This document shows positions 20,989 to 29,859 of a stretch of DNA of 64,000 nucleotides, one piece after another; within the stretch, counting starts at the first letter, position 1; the number at the start of each line of letters is the position of its first letter. The notes under the pieces were generated by a model. That model was not told the origin of the DNA. It saw nothing but the letters and a program-made list of their open reading frames with translations, and searched no databases. The stretch covers positions 65,788,049-65,852,048 of the forward strand of contig CM036755.1 of the NCBI GenBank assembly GCA_020796225.1, read 5' to 3'. Both the position numbers and the translations under genes were made by a program. Source of the stretch: Arion vulgaris (lineage: Eukaryota; Mollusca; Gastropoda; Stylommatophora; Arionidae).

Positions 20989-21778
20989 GTGGAGGTGGGG
21001 AAAAGGAACCTGTATAACTATGGAGGCGTCAAAGGTTTATGTTGATGCAAAGTGGCGGTGGGCAGAAAAAGTTTGGGAATCTATGGTCTAAACCATGGGT
21101 TCCCAAAGTGGGCGACCAGGAAATGAAACAGCAGACCGACTGGCCAAGGAAGGTGCTGCAGAAGAGCAGCCGGATGTGCCAGTCACCTACCACCAGAAGA
21201 AAAGGATGATTAAATCAATCAGAAAGCCACAAATACCAACACAAGATGACTACTATAATATGAGCAGATTGGAACAAGTTGTCATTCTGCGCCTTAGAAC
21301 AGGACACAATCGACTCTGCAGTCACATGTATACAAAATTCAAGACTGGCAACTCAGCCATGTATACATGTGGACAGGCACATCAGACAGCAGAGCACATA
21401 CTTCAAGACTGCCCCGAATATGATACACTGAGGCAAACTCACTTGTCTAACAAAATGACACTTGACAGAAAACTATACAGACCTCTGTGTGAGCTACAAA
21501 AGACAGTGAAGTTTATATAAGAAACAACATTGAATATATAGGCAATATTTCAAACGAACGAAAGGAAGGAATCTTCTTCAAAAGAGCTGAACAACAACTT
21601 ACCTAAGATTGACAGAATAAACCCTGCGACGATCTCAACAACACCTATAGCTTTTGGCCATTTACTTCCCCTAGCGTGCATCTGAAAGAACACAATTTCT
21701 CGTCTGGTCAACTCCACATCATCATCTTCTTCACTAATCTGGTGCTCATTCTGGACAAACATTGTTGATTTTATTTTT
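10262..21778 (-). CDS. four-span membrane protein, MS4A/ENTREP-like, split gene (5 coding exons)
   Basis: Read on the minus strand, coding exons are 21762-21603, 19350-19241, 13841-13785, 13441-13331 and 10747-10262. All junctions are GT/AG and phases agree, giving about 307 aa. Predicted spans: TM1 about 38-61 ([17 protein letters not shown]), TM2 80-99 ([17 protein letters not shown]), TM3 113-136 ([17 protein letters not shown]), TM4 189-211 ([18 protein letters not shown]). A short acidic N-terminus, a long TM3-TM4 loop and a cysteine-rich stretch after TM4 (Cys216, 217, 229, 231, 233; possible palmitoylation) precede a cytosolic tail of about 70 aa. Topology and the TM1-TM2 pattern recall MS4A/CD20-like and ENTREP (FAM189) proteins, but orthology is not shown and function is unknown. 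The acceptor of the last exon is the least certain junction. Confidence 0.8.
10826..11105 (+). repeat. dispersed repeat shared with 63393-63840
   Basis: GGCACAGTTATG, AGACTAGAGGAGTACA, GGCACTTGATGGTTATGTG, CACATTCCCCATATCAGCTG and GGTATAAATA occur in the same order at the right end of the window. It lies in the last intron of the tetraspan gene. Confidence 0.75.
11135..11570 (+). pseudogene. LINE RT C-terminal remnant
   Basis: DNA-level match to 43667-43912, where the frame reads [16 protein letters not shown] and RRILGVIRKDRLRNEDMKKK. Several stops here. Further copies at 31310-31450 (-) and 57785-58260 (+). Confidence 0.6.
11571..12155 (+). pseudogene. LINE RT C-terminal remnant with GAA-repeat tail
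   Basis: Reads [36 protein letters not shown], then [20 protein letters not shown] in frame after one stop. Ends in (GAA)n at 12150-12180. Same lineage as 16535-17000 (-) and 48700-49050 (+). Confidence 0.72.
12160..12960 (-). pseudogene. LINE RT C-terminal remnant, tail-to-tail with the previous one
   Basis: Minus strand reads [20 protein letters not shown] after a WFGHL-like segment. Same lineage as 29860-30150, 34515-34760, 38700-39580 and 50880-51480. Its 3' tail abuts the GAA tail of the plus-strand LINE. Confidence 0.68.
13010..13260 (-). mobile_element. SINE-A copy in a tetraspan intron
   Basis: Starts with a CTTCTTCTTCGAACGC tail and carries AGTCGCCTCTTATGACAC and GTATTACTATTCTTTTTCCC. 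It ends 70 bases downstream of exon 4. Confidence 0.7.
13331..13441 (-). CDS. tetraspan gene, exon 4 (TM3)
   Basis: Acceptor TTGTCCCCAG at 13443-13442 and donor GTGAGT from 13330. 37 codons: [19 protein letters not shown], then [18 protein letters not shown]. Phase 0 at both ends. Confidence 0.82.
13480..13720. repeat. degenerate short tandem repeat (GTTA/GTCA-rich)
   Basis: GTTAGTCAGTCAGTCAGTTA and three spaced copies of ACTGGAGGGAAGGTC-TGTCAG-like sequence, in the intron between tetraspan exons 3 and 4. Confidence 0.6.
13785..13841 (-). CDS. tetraspan gene, exon 3 (19 codons)
   Basis: Micro-exon flanked by acceptor TTTATTTCAG and donor GTAAGT. It encodes [19 protein letters not shown], continuing TM2 in phase 0. 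Far too short to find by open reading frame alone; supported by both splice sites and by hydrophobic continuity. Confidence 0.78.
14222..14672. mobile_element. non-autonomous hAT-type element, 451 bp
   Basis: Flanked by an 8-bp target duplication GTCTACAT (14214-14221 and 14673-14680). Ends are imperfect inverted repeats: CATAGATTCCCAAAAC on the left and GTTTCCCAAAGTGGGG (reverse complement) on the right. No transposase frame. Confidence 0.82.
15035..15630 (-). mobile_element. SINE-E copy carrying an internal 15-bp array
   Basis: Recognisable from CGGTGAGTAACCATGTGTGC (3' end) to ATCAGGGATCTCTGG (5' half). The AGTTCAAAATC segment has been expanded into the tandem array at 15255-15465. Confidence 0.78.
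15255..15465. repeat. 15-bp tandem array inside SINE-E
   Basis: About 14 units of AGATTTTGAACTGC(A/C). Because 15 is divisible by 3 it opens long frames on both strands ([10 protein letters not shown] on plus, LAVQN and FKIWQ on minus). These are repeat artefacts, with no promoter, splice or codon evidence for a gene. Confidence 0.92.
15795..16045 (+). mobile_element. SINE-F, full copy with Ser/Leu tRNA-like head
   Basis: Head GGCTGAGTGGTTAAG is an A-box of type II tRNA form and GGTTCGAATCC is a perfect B-box. The body continues CCAGAGATCCCTAGGATTG, so this is a tRNA-derived SINE, not a tRNA gene. Copies at 28345-28600 (-), 47095-47310 (-), 49352-49605 (+). Confidence 0.8.
16262..16292. repeat. 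(GA)n microsatellite
   Basis: Thirty-odd bases of GA repeat. 16331-16410 then repeats a block also seen at 1258-1330 (ATACATGCTTGGGA-GAGAT). Confidence 0.8.
16535..17000 (-). pseudogene. LINE RT C-terminal remnant
   Basis: Minus strand reads [19 protein letters not shown] then [14 protein letters not shown]. Same lineage as 11571-12155. Confidence 0.62.
17060..17535. repeat. 19-bp minisatellite
   Basis: About 25 units of AAAAGCAACTGTTATTGCT with AAATAAAACTGCAATTGCC variants, in the intron between tetraspan exons 2 and 3. Confidence 0.92.
17716..18095. repeat. three copies of the hammerhead-like repeat, one inverted
   Basis: Copies at 17716-17885 (+), 17870-17990 (-) and 17980-18095 (+). 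Each shows the AAGGC-TTTTGGT-AAAAC or complementary block. The inverted neighbours could fold on each other. Confidence 0.55.
18117..18662 (-). pseudogene. LINE 3' region: RNase H end and Cys/His C-terminus
   Basis: Minus strand reads [27 protein letters not shown] (RNase H), then [17 protein letters not shown] and [20 protein letters not shown], the C-x-C...H...C motif of I-like LINE C-termini. A (GAA)n tail at 18117-18135 marks the 3' end. One frameshift between the RNase H and C-terminal parts. Confidence 0.8.
18665..18870 (-). pseudogene. LINE C-terminal remnant
   Basis: Minus strand reads [15 protein letters not shown] then [20 protein letters not shown], a GRP...DR--W ending. It lies upstream of and in the same direction as the RNase H remnant but belongs to another lineage. 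18900-19190 (+) is a further weak LINE fragment. Confidence 0.6.
19241..19350 (-). CDS. tetraspan gene, exon 2 (end of TM1, first loop, TM2)
   Basis: Acceptor TTGTTTAG at 19352-19351 and donor GTGAGT from 19240. It completes Gly54 and encodes [15 protein letters not shown], a loop, then [11 protein letters not shown]. 110 nt, ending in phase 0. Confidence 0.82.
19420..20045 (+). pseudogene. LINE C-terminal remnant interrupted by SINE-A
   Basis: ACAAATACCAACACAAGATG at 19429 continues at 19712 with ATGAGCAGATTAGAACAAG. The product [20 protein letters not shown] and [15 protein letters not shown] matches 21094-21575. The interval is a minus-strand SINE-A bounded by duplicated CTATAATAT. Confidence 0.78.
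19457..19710 (-). mobile_element. SINE-A inserted in a LINE with 9-bp duplication
   Basis: Tail CTTCTTCTTCTTCGAACAC on the left, head GCACCACACAGGCG on the right. CTATAATAT flanks both ends. Confidence 0.8.
20075..20290 (+). mobile_element. SINE-D copy
   Basis: ACTGAGTGGTTACAGCGGCC, GGGGTGTAAAGAATAGTACC, GTCGTAAGAGGCGACTAAGG and the distal ACACTAGATAGCTACTAG block. Confidence 0.7.
20589..21085. mobile_element. non-autonomous hAT-type element, 497 bp, with internal (TA)n
   Basis: 8-bp duplication GTCTAAAC at 20581-20588 and 21086-21093. Ends CAGCGTCTCCGAAGTGGGG and, reversed, CATAGATTCCCAAACTTTTT. Same family as 14222-14672 in opposite orientation. A (TA)n run of about 85 bp (20895-20980) has grown inside it. 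Confidence 0.85.
21094..21575 (+). pseudogene. LINE 3' region: end of RNase H and Cys/His C-terminus
   Basis: Reads [20 protein letters not shown], then [20 protein letters not shown] and [20 protein letters not shown]. 141-codon frame, the best preserved of this lineage; ends at TATATAAG. It lies directly next to the tetraspan start exon (21603) on the other strand. Confidence 0.78.
21603..21778 (-). CDS. tetraspan gene, exon with start codon (acidic N-terminus and TM1)
   Basis: A strong acceptor (long pyrimidine tract ending TTTTCAACAG) sits at 21784-21779, so the exon opens with 16 nt of 5' UTR and an untranslated exon is expected further upstream. ATG is at 21762-21760, followed by [19 protein letters not shown] and TM1. 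Donor GTAAGT begins at 21602. Confidence 0.85.
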
Positions 21779-22199
21779 CTGTTGAAAACAAAAAAAGAAA
21801 AATTATTAGCGTATTGAAGTACGAAGCAGGAGAACGACCAAGATAAAGGTGGTGGCAAGACATCAAAGAGAGTTTGAACATGATGCTGGAGGGGCAGAGA
21901 ACTTTCTAGAGACAGAGTTTTCAGGCAAGCTGTAATGAAAGCTATGTTACGCAAGGGACATGCTACTACTACTACTACTTGATTCTATGAACAAATAATG
22001 CGTTTACAAACATAGCATACATTTCCTAATCAGTAGCCCATAAGATAAAAAAAACTCCCAAAATATCATGCCACAATAAACACGAAAGATCGTGAAAGTT
22101 GTTTAATAGAAATTTAAAATTTTTAAAACCCAGCTTGAATGAAACATTTCAAGTAACGCATGTCTTGCGAATCTATTTCTTTTATAAGTGTATTCCCTC

Positions 22200-22515
22200 T
22201 ACATTAGCCTACCTTACTGTGGTTGGAGGGTTTGTGTGCCTTTACAATTCTTCAGGCTATGTCGGCGGGAGACTAACTTCTGGTATGTCTAACCAAGGTG
22301 AACAGAATGAAGGTGAAAGGCCAGACCAAAGAGTGGGGAGAAGGATGGGGCCTCATAAGGTGACAGTTTACCTCTGAAGTCGGAGAAGGCCCCGCCTGTA
22401 TGGCGGGGAACACTTAATAAGGAAAACTGGCCTTCACGCAAAAATCAGCCAGAAGCGCAATACCTGGTGCCCTGACTACGCCTGAATTCATAGCGGACGA
22501 ATGCAGAAGAAGAAG
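22200..22515 (+). repeat. LINE 5'-region fragment plus SINE-B body
   Basis: 22200-22370 matches 48155-48340 (TGGTTGGAGGGTTTGTGTGC, then AAGGTGAAAGGCCAGAC-like blocks) and, on the minus strand, 25400-25620. 22372-22515 is the SINE-B body (CCTCTGAAGTCGGAGAAGGC) ending in an AGAAGAAGAAGG tail. Confidence 0.6.
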
Positions 22516-22925
22516 GTGACAGCGCAGAACCCACTGTCGAGTGGTAAATGCTCAGACTGCAACCAACCCATCCCCCAGCTATGGGAAAATAGCAGTCATC
22601 CTCTCTCACCCTTGAGGAAGACATCCTTTTTCTTGTCTTCTACTTCTATGACACTTTCCCTCAAGTATATGGGATTAAACTATAGTGTACAGGGAGCACA
22701 CTCTGCATAAAAGCCTGGGCTGGTGAGCCCGGCGACAAAAGGCTGAAGTCACCTAGAGTAGGACGACTCCAGACAAGCCCGGGAAGACAGATCTCGTCAG
22801 CAGGGGACTTCAACTGCCTCTGTCTAGAGAACAAACTCCAAAAAAAGATATCCTCAGAAACAGAATGTGTCATACATTATTGGCGGGGAGGAATCGAGAA
22901 ATACAAATGACTCAATGGCCATGCC
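22515..22925 (+). repeat. dispersed repeat, partner of 7215-7695
   Basis: Shares GGATTAAACTATAGTG, AGGGAGCACAC and ACAGATCTCGTCAGCA-like blocks in the same order. Confidence 0.6.
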
Positions 22926-23224
22926 AATAAGTATTTGTAGTCTACTACTACTGCTACTATCAAATCACTCAATGTGTCGGTTATGATTACACCATTTCGT
23001 GACCTGAACCCCAGTTTTGTACAGATTAAATACACAGATAACAAAAAGTATATTATTTTATGAGCCAAAGTATGGCTCGTCAAAATTGCATGTTAAATAC
23101 TAATATATTACTGCTGGATATGTTAAAGCGGAGATCGGAGCACCTATGGACACGTCCAGAGTGCTATGATGATAGTCCTCATATAACTGATGCATGATTA
23201 TGAATCATGTGCTTTCTTACTTAA

Positions 23225-23500
23225 ATGTCATCATCATCAAATAGCTTGTCCTGAGTAGAACTTTGCCACCCCAACAGTCCTCTGGAATTTCTCTCACTCA
23301 TAGACCAGATGTCCTGCCTCTGCAGCCGTCGTGTTCAAACTATCAATTACATCCTGAATCCATCTTCTCCGTGGTCTTCCTCTTCTTCTCTTTGCCGGTA
23401 TGCTCCTTATTCTATGACTTAGGCCTCCACTCATACAACATATGATTCCAAATGTCTTTAAAGGTTTCATAGATTCAACAATTATTACATTCCAATCCAA
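23225..23500 (-). pseudogene. LINE C-terminal remnant with GATGAT tail
   Basis: Minus strand reads IPAKRRRGRPRRRWIQDVID and SLNTTAAEAGHLVYE, ending in (GAT)n. Same lineage as 33840-34150, 42155-42760 and 54975-55400. 23500-24290 contains nothing recognised. Confidence 0.7.
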
Positions 23501-24289
23501 AAGGCGGTTGCTGTGTAACCAAAGAGCTTTCCCTTATCTCTCTACAACTTCCCAACAATACGTTCAGTTGGTAAGCGTACTACGTCACTGAACTAATACG
23601 GCGCAGATTGTAATAAGGCCTTCACAACTAAACACAAACATATTGAGCACTAAGGAATTGTACATATTCTTAACATCTGAAGCTGTCGTTGGATAGTGTC
23701 TGTTATCCTTTTGTCTGGCTGCACAAATGTTAAACAACAATTCCATGTTGCTAGCTGAAAACTGCATGATTCTATGAAGTTAAATATTCAGCCACGATCT
23801 TCTGAATTACAAAGCTAAGTGAAACTGGTAATAATGCAAATTGTGTTCTTATGTTCCATTTATATTGAACATTTTCATTTCCTGTTCTATACAATTACCG
23901 TTATTCATAGAATTGTTAACATTTTTTACAGTTGGTTATTTTTGAGCTGTGTTTAACCTTCTATAGTCATTTAATACTGGCAATAAATTATTTTTACCAT
24001 TTTTTGGTTATTTTACCATAAACAAGAAGCTGAATGAACAAAACATTGCATTTTGTAATTTTATAATTTATACTTTGTCACCAAATATAATGTTAAATGC
24101 TATTTGTTTCCTGGTTCACATTGTTGTATAATTTGTAATATTTCCAATGAGCTCCAGAGTTTGTGCACTGTCGTCTGGTTTTCCTGCAGATCAAGCAAGG
24201 AAATATGCATGTAGAAGAAGAGGTAGAAGAAGAGAAGAGAAATGGAAGTAAGAGATGGGCTGGACAGAGACGGTTTAGAAGGAAGAAAG

Positions 24290-25062
24290 ATTGATCGATT
24301 TGCTCTCAAGCATCTACGAATTGGCTATTGGAATTGTTGATGTGCAAATCAACGAGCACCAATTCTACAGAAGTAAGTTGGTTTATGATTTCAACATCTT
24401 CATGATTCAAGAAACAAATTTGAAGCAGAATAGTCATCCAGTGACCTGGTGATTTCATCGTTCGATCGAACGAAAGAGTGGGACTACACTAATAAGAATA
24501 TACAGCGTGTTGCTTTGAGTCATGCTCCACTAAACTCTGATCTGTCTATTTTGAATGACGCCCAACACAAAGCTACAGTTAATTTCCAAGAATTGGCAAG
24601 GGAAGCAAAGAGGAATTTATGCAAGGCTTTCATAACGCAGGTCTGGGGTGATAAGTCACTGCATCAATCCTGGCAGTTCATCGCAGAATGAACAGGAGTA
24701 CTACCAGCCAGTATTTTCCTAATTTACATGACTTGTCAGGAGTCCTATTGACAACAGAAGCAGTAAAAGGGCAGGAATTTGATTTTGTGGATCAGACAGA
24801 ACAGGGTGATACGGATGACCTTCAGGATATTATGAATATTCTTCATGACATTACTAGCACTGGAGAACATTACACTGATTTCATAATAGAGAAGTAGTTA
24901 ATGCACTCAAAGCCAACAACAGCACTGCTCCAGGGCCAGATGGTGTTCAGTATCACTACATCAAACAGCTCGATGAGTCTGGTATTAAAGCAGCTGTGAT
25001 GGATTTCAACAATAGTATACAGAATGCTGTGGTACCTGAGGATTGGCTACAAGAGATCTGAT
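24290..25062 (+). pseudogene. LINE ORF2 remnant: endonuclease start joined to linker and RT start
   Basis: After frame repair by eye it begins like an APE-type endonuclease (LRIGYWNC, then FNIFMIQETNLKQ). The endonuclease core is missing. It continues through a linker (HAPLNSDLSILNDAQHKATV) into NALKANNSTAPGPDGVQYHY and VVPEDWLQ, the RT N-terminal signature. Dead by deletion and frameshifts. Confidence 0.72.
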
Positions 25063-25240
25063 CCTTTACTTGGGTATCTGAATTACAAGTGCCTATGAAG
25101 TCTGAGTAAGACTTGCCTGAATCTCGAGTAACACTGGTGATAAGGAAAGCAAAACGTCATGCAAAAGTCAGTCAGAGGTGCTATGACTACATCTGAATTC
25201 ATAGCGGGTGAACCAGAAAAAAAGAAAGAAAGCTGGTGAG
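25063..25240 (+). mobile_element. SINE-B body copy
   Basis: GCCTATGAAGTCTGAGTAAG, GACTACATCTGAATTCATAG and GCGGGTGAACCAG match the SINE-B 3' half, with an AAAGAAAGAAAG tail. Confidence 0.6.
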
Positions 25241-25671
25241 TTAAGACGTAGGTCTTTTGATGCAGGTCTTTCCACTGGAAATACAAAAGTTATTCATACA
25301 TATTTTGTGGCAACAGGCAAGTAAAAAAAGCAATGAATTCTCCGCAGCCTACATATCCCAATTTCTGTTTGGTTTCTGTAACTACATTCTTTTTTAAATG
25401 GATGGGTAGTTAGTCCATCGCACAACCCCCAATCTGGAGGTCCAGGAGGCCACAATTAGTCTGACCTCTCTCCTTTGACCTGTCCGGCTTGGGTAACCCT
25501 GCCGGCATAGCTAACCAGATCATGGAGGTATGTAAACACCCCCTCCCCCACCACTACAAGGTAACGGCCTCATGGAAAATCTACATAACCCCATTGTGAC
25601 TCCTTAACTTGGAATGTTCTCAAAAGGGGTCCTTAGTATTGATAAAAAGAACACACTAAATCATAAAAGAA

Positions 25672-25912
25672 TGCACGCAAACACAATTTAATCACACATT
25701 CAGTGAATCTATTCTTCTGGGGCTCTACATAAATGAGCGTGCCTGTACAGGGCTCAATAACTTGACAAGTCTGAGGATCACTGGGGTAAAGAATGCACAC
25801 AAACACAATTTAATCACCCAATCAGTGAGTCTATACTTCTGGGGCTCTACATAAATGAGCATGCCTGTAAAGGACTCAATAGCTTGACAAGTTTGAGGAT
25901 CACTGGTGTAGT
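25672..25912. repeat. 122-bp direct duplication
   Basis: CTTCTGGGGCTCTACATAAA recurs at 122-bp spacing (25714, 25836), with matching flanks ending GAGGATCACTGG. The left neighbour 25400-25620 is a minus-strand LINE 5' fragment. 25920-26160 shows nothing. Confidence 0.8.
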
Positions 25913-26164
25913 ACAACAATGCTATTAAACAGAATAGCTGTGACACAAATAATAAGGTATTTATAAATGGTGTAACGTGTGTTTAATATATTACAAATTA
26001 TGATAGTAATATTCATGTAGTGCTTAAAGAACTCATACAATCATATCATTAATATTTACAAAGTGTGTTGTAACAGATGACTAATGGGAAATGTACATAT
26101 AGTTAGTAATCTTATCATGTCGAATACAGTGATATACAAACTAACACTGCAAACATTACTAAAG

Positions 26165-26436
26165 TATTTGGAGGGCTATACACAACAATTTAACATTTAT
26201 GTAAAGTAGCTGAAGGAGACACAACAATTTAACATTTCAAGAAGTAGTTGGTGGCAGACACAACAATTTAACATTACATGAAGCAGCTGGAGGGCATGAC
26301 ACAACAATTTAACATTAATGAAGAGCTGGTGGAGACAAAACAATTTAACATTATATAAAGTAGCAGGTGGGCAGACACAACAATTTAACATTACATGAAG
26401 CAGCTGGTGGGGAGACAAAACAATTTAACATTATAT
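26165..26436. repeat. 40-bp minisatellite, left half
   Basis: Units of CACAACAATTTAACATTACA plus TGAAGCAGCTGGTGGGCAGA. The array is cut by a LINE and resumes at 27983. Confidence 0.9.
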
Positions 26437-27982
26437 ATAGCCGTCATCGCATAGCGATGATGACAACAATCTCAGACATGTGCTGTTGCACCTCTCTGAT
26501 GTGTGCGGAGGTGACTGTAGAGTCCAATCCTAGAACAGAATCCGCTACCACAGGTGGGGCATACATGATCAAGGTTAGACATGTCGGTGTTGTGTGCTCT
26601 GTCTTTTCGCTGCTCGTTTTCTCTGTGACTCAACAATACGATGATTCTCAGCTATTCGGGTTCCTCTTTGTTGTTACAGCGCCACATTTGGCGATCTTGC
26701 GCAAGGGATTCCCAGCACGTATTGTCTATATCAAAGCATTTCAGAGACACTTTAAGAGTGTCTTTAAAGCGTTTTCTGTCCACCAGCTAAACGTCTGCCC
26801 CTTCAAGCTCGCCATACATCAACTGTTTTGGGATGCGTTTATCAGGCATCCAGGCAACGTGACCGGCCCATCTCACTTGGGCCTTCTGCAACAGGGTGTT
26901 GACGCTTGGGATCTTTGCTCTTGTGAGGACTTCGCTGTCTGGAATTTTGTCCTGCCAGTTTATTTTTAGTATTCTGCGTAGACAGCTTGTGTGGAAATGG
27001 TTTCATTTTCTTGCGTGTCTGCTATATACTGTCCATGTCTCGCTTGCGTACAGCAGCGTGGTTAGCACTATGGCCTGGTAAACTTTCAGCTTTGTGACTA
27101 TGCTTATCCCTTCCGTTCCCACACAGTGACACGTAATCTTCCGAACGCAGCACTGGCTTTGGATATCCTATTGTTGACCTCAGAATCTATATTTGCCGAT
27201 CTGGATAGGAGGCTGCCAAGATAAGCAAAGTTGTCCGTTGACTGGAGACGCTGGTGTTTAATGTTGATGACTGGATCGTAATACTGTTCTCTAGGGCGGG
27301 CTGGAACATGACCTCTGTTTTTTTGTGTTAATGATGAGGCCAAACCTATCACAGGCACTTGAGAACTTGTCCATGTAAGTCTGCATTTCTTCCGCAGAGT
27401 TGGTAGCGAGGCGCAGTCATCAGCAAACAACAGGTTTGAGATAGTTGATTCTTTTACTTTGGTGAAGGATTTTAACCTCCGAAGATTGAATAGATTACCG
27501 TCTGTCCTGTATCTAATCTTTACCCCATGTTGTCGCCTTCCCAAAAGACATCCGTGAGCATGGCAGCAAACATCATGCTGAAGAGTGTTGGGGCCAGTAC
27601 ACAGCCCTGTTTGACGCCTTGGACATGGAAGGCTTCCGACAGCTCCCTTCGTCAAGTACACGTGCCATCATGCCCTCGTGAAACTGTTGGACGATCTTAA
27701 TGAATTTCACTGGGCATCCAAATTTTTCCATGATCTTCCATAGACCCTCTCTGTTGACCGTGTCGAAAGCCTTCATCAGATCGACAAAGACCATGTAAAG
27801 GTTACGGTGCTGCTCTTGGCATTTTTCCTGTAATTGACGAGCAGCAAATATCATGTCTGCTGTTCCACAACCTGCTCTGAAGCCACATTGGGTCTCAGGG
27901 AGTAAGTCCTGTTCCAGGTGATCGATTAATCGATTGAGGAGGACTCTGGCCAGTATTTTGCCAGCAATTGACAGGAGGGAGA
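26437..27982 (-). pseudogene. 5'-truncated LINE (RT plus C2H2 zinc finger) inserted in the minisatellite
   Basis: Flanked by a 12-bp duplication TTAACATTATAT (26425-26436, 27983-27994). Minus strand reads LISLLSIAGKILARVLLNRL, ETQCGFRAGCGTADMIF, VFVDLMKAFDTVNREGLWKI, LLFADDCA, then a single finger CPTCGSGFCSRIGLYSHLRT before the 3' end. RT motifs are all visible but split by several frameshifts. Other copies: 34795-35240 (+) and 39590-40103 (-). Confidence 0.85.
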
Positions 27983-28320
27983 TTAACATTATATGAAGTA
28001 GCTGAAGGCAGACACATCAATTTACCATTACAAGAAGTAGCTGGTGGGCAGACACAACAATTTAACATTACATGAAGTAGCTGGTGGGCAGACACAACAA
28101 TTTAACATTACATGAAGCAGCTGGTGGGGAGACAAAACAATTTAACATTATATGAAGTAGCTGAAGGCAGACACATCAATTTACCATTACAAGAAGTAGC
28201 TGGTGGGCAGACACAACAATTTAATATTACATGAAGCAGCTGGTGGGGAGACAAAACAATTTAACATTATATGAAGTAGCAGGTGGGCAGACACAACAAT
28301 TTAACATTACATGAAATAAA
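27983..28320. repeat. 40-bp minisatellite, right half
   Basis: Continues the array at 26165-26436 with the same alternating unit types; about eight units. Confidence 0.9.
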
Positions 28321-28344
28321 TGTGGGAAACCTTCTAGTTTTAAA

Positions 28345-28600
28345 AGTGTTTACGGGTTTTAAAGCCGGAGGACTGACTTTATTGCAACGGGTTTTACCCC
28401 ATGTAGCTCTGCCCTTTTCCACAGAAATGGCACGCCATCTACTGAGAGTATCGCACAAAGCATAAACTATGTAGCTTCTGCAACAATCCTAGGGTCACTG
28501 GAAAAATGCACTTGTGAACAGAACGGTGCAGCCCGAATTCAAACCCCCCAACATTTGACTCGCATGGCAAGGGCTTAACCACTTAGCCACAAAGTGGCTA
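28345..28600 (-). mobile_element. SINE-F copy
   Basis: GGGTTTTACCCCATGTAGCT, AATCCTAGGGTCACTGG and the tRNA-like head GGCTTAACCACTTAGCCAC in reverse. 28600-28830 is plain AT-rich sequence. Confidence 0.7.
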
Positions 28601-28869
28601 ACTGCAGCGGTAGTTCTATTGCAATTTTAAAAAGCATAATAGGAAAGAAAAGATTCTCAACGATTATTACGTAGCTGATTTCATTATCTGTCATAGATGT
28701 ATCCTTGAACAACTTACATGTACCCCAGCTTGCAATTATTTATTTCAAATTCAGAAACAATATGTTATGACATGTATACAAAGTTTTATCTTTCTGTGTC
28801 AAGATCAAGTGATATCTCAGTGTCAAAGGTTATTTGTTACGGGCCTCAAGTGATATCTTAACATCGAAA

Positions 28870-29830
28870 GTTGTTATGGATTTCCAGTCCAAAGGTGTAA
28901 ATATCGCAGTTGTTATTATAACGATGTAAGCTAGAAGCACAATGTACTCCAGTTCTTCAACCAAAAGCTGCATACAGGCCATAGAGACAGGCCAACAAGT
29001 GGTGTTCAAAATTGAATGCAAAAGAAGAAAATCTTCAGTAATATCTCAGCATAGAAAGTTAGTTGAAATGGATCTCCAGTCCAAAGGGTGTAAATATTGC
29101 AGTTATTATAACGATGTAAGCCAGAAGCACATTGTACTCCAGTTCTTCAACCAAAAGCTGCATACAGGCCATAAAGACAGGCCAACAAGTGGTGTTCAAA
29201 ATTGAATGCAAAAGAAGAAAATCTTCAGTAATATCTCAGCATAGAAAGTTAGTTGAAATGGGTCTCCAGTCCAAAGGGTGTAAATATCGCAGTTGTTATT
29301 ATAACGATGTAAGATAGAAGCACAATGTACTCCAGTTCTTCAACCAAAAGCTGCATACAGGCCATAGAGACAGGCCAACAAGTGGTGTTCAAAATTGAAT
29401 GCAAAAGAAGAAAATCTTCAGTAATATCTCAGCATAGAAAGTTAGTTGAAATGGATTTCCAGTCCAAAGGGTGTAAATATCGCAGTTATTATAACGATGT
29501 AAGCCAGAAGCACATTGTACTCCAGTTCTTCAACCAAAAGCTGCATACAGGCCATAGAGACAGGCCAACAAGTGGTGTTCAAAATTGAATGCAAAAGAAG
29601 AAAATCTTCAGTAATATCTCAGCATAGAAAGTTAGTTGAAATGGATCTCCAGTTCGAAAGGCGTAAATATCGCAGTTATTTTAATGCTAAAAGCTAGCAA
29701 CTGATACCCGTTTCTTCAGTCCAAAACCATACAGGTCCATAGAGAGGCCAACAAGTGGTGTTAAGAACAAATGCAGAAGAAGATCTTCAGAAATATCTCT
29801 GCATTGAGGATTAGTTGTAAGGACTTCAAT
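28870..29830 (+). repeat. 190/193-bp tandem satellite, about 4.5 to 5 units
   Basis: The unit contains CCAGTCCAAAGGGTGTAAAT, AGCTGCATACAGGCCATAGA and ATGCAAAAGAAGAAAATCTT. Unit starts step by 190, 193, 190 bp. Each unit keeps an open frame of 60-87 codons (starting MYSSSSTKSCIQA), but frame between units is not kept and no splice or promoter signals support expression. The last unit (29640 on) is diverged. Confidence 0.9.
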
Positions 29831-29859
29831 ATTTTCAGAGGGTTGACAAATAAAACAAA

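Noticed and set aside
21550..21954. 134-codon minus-strand frame starting MRNIAFITACLK
   Set aside because: The first part lies upstream of a strong splice acceptor at 21779 and is probably intron; the real start is at 21762.
26437..27982. Cellular C2H2 zinc-finger gene
   Set aside because: The single finger follows reverse-transcriptase motifs in a LINE with target-site duplication and frameshifts.
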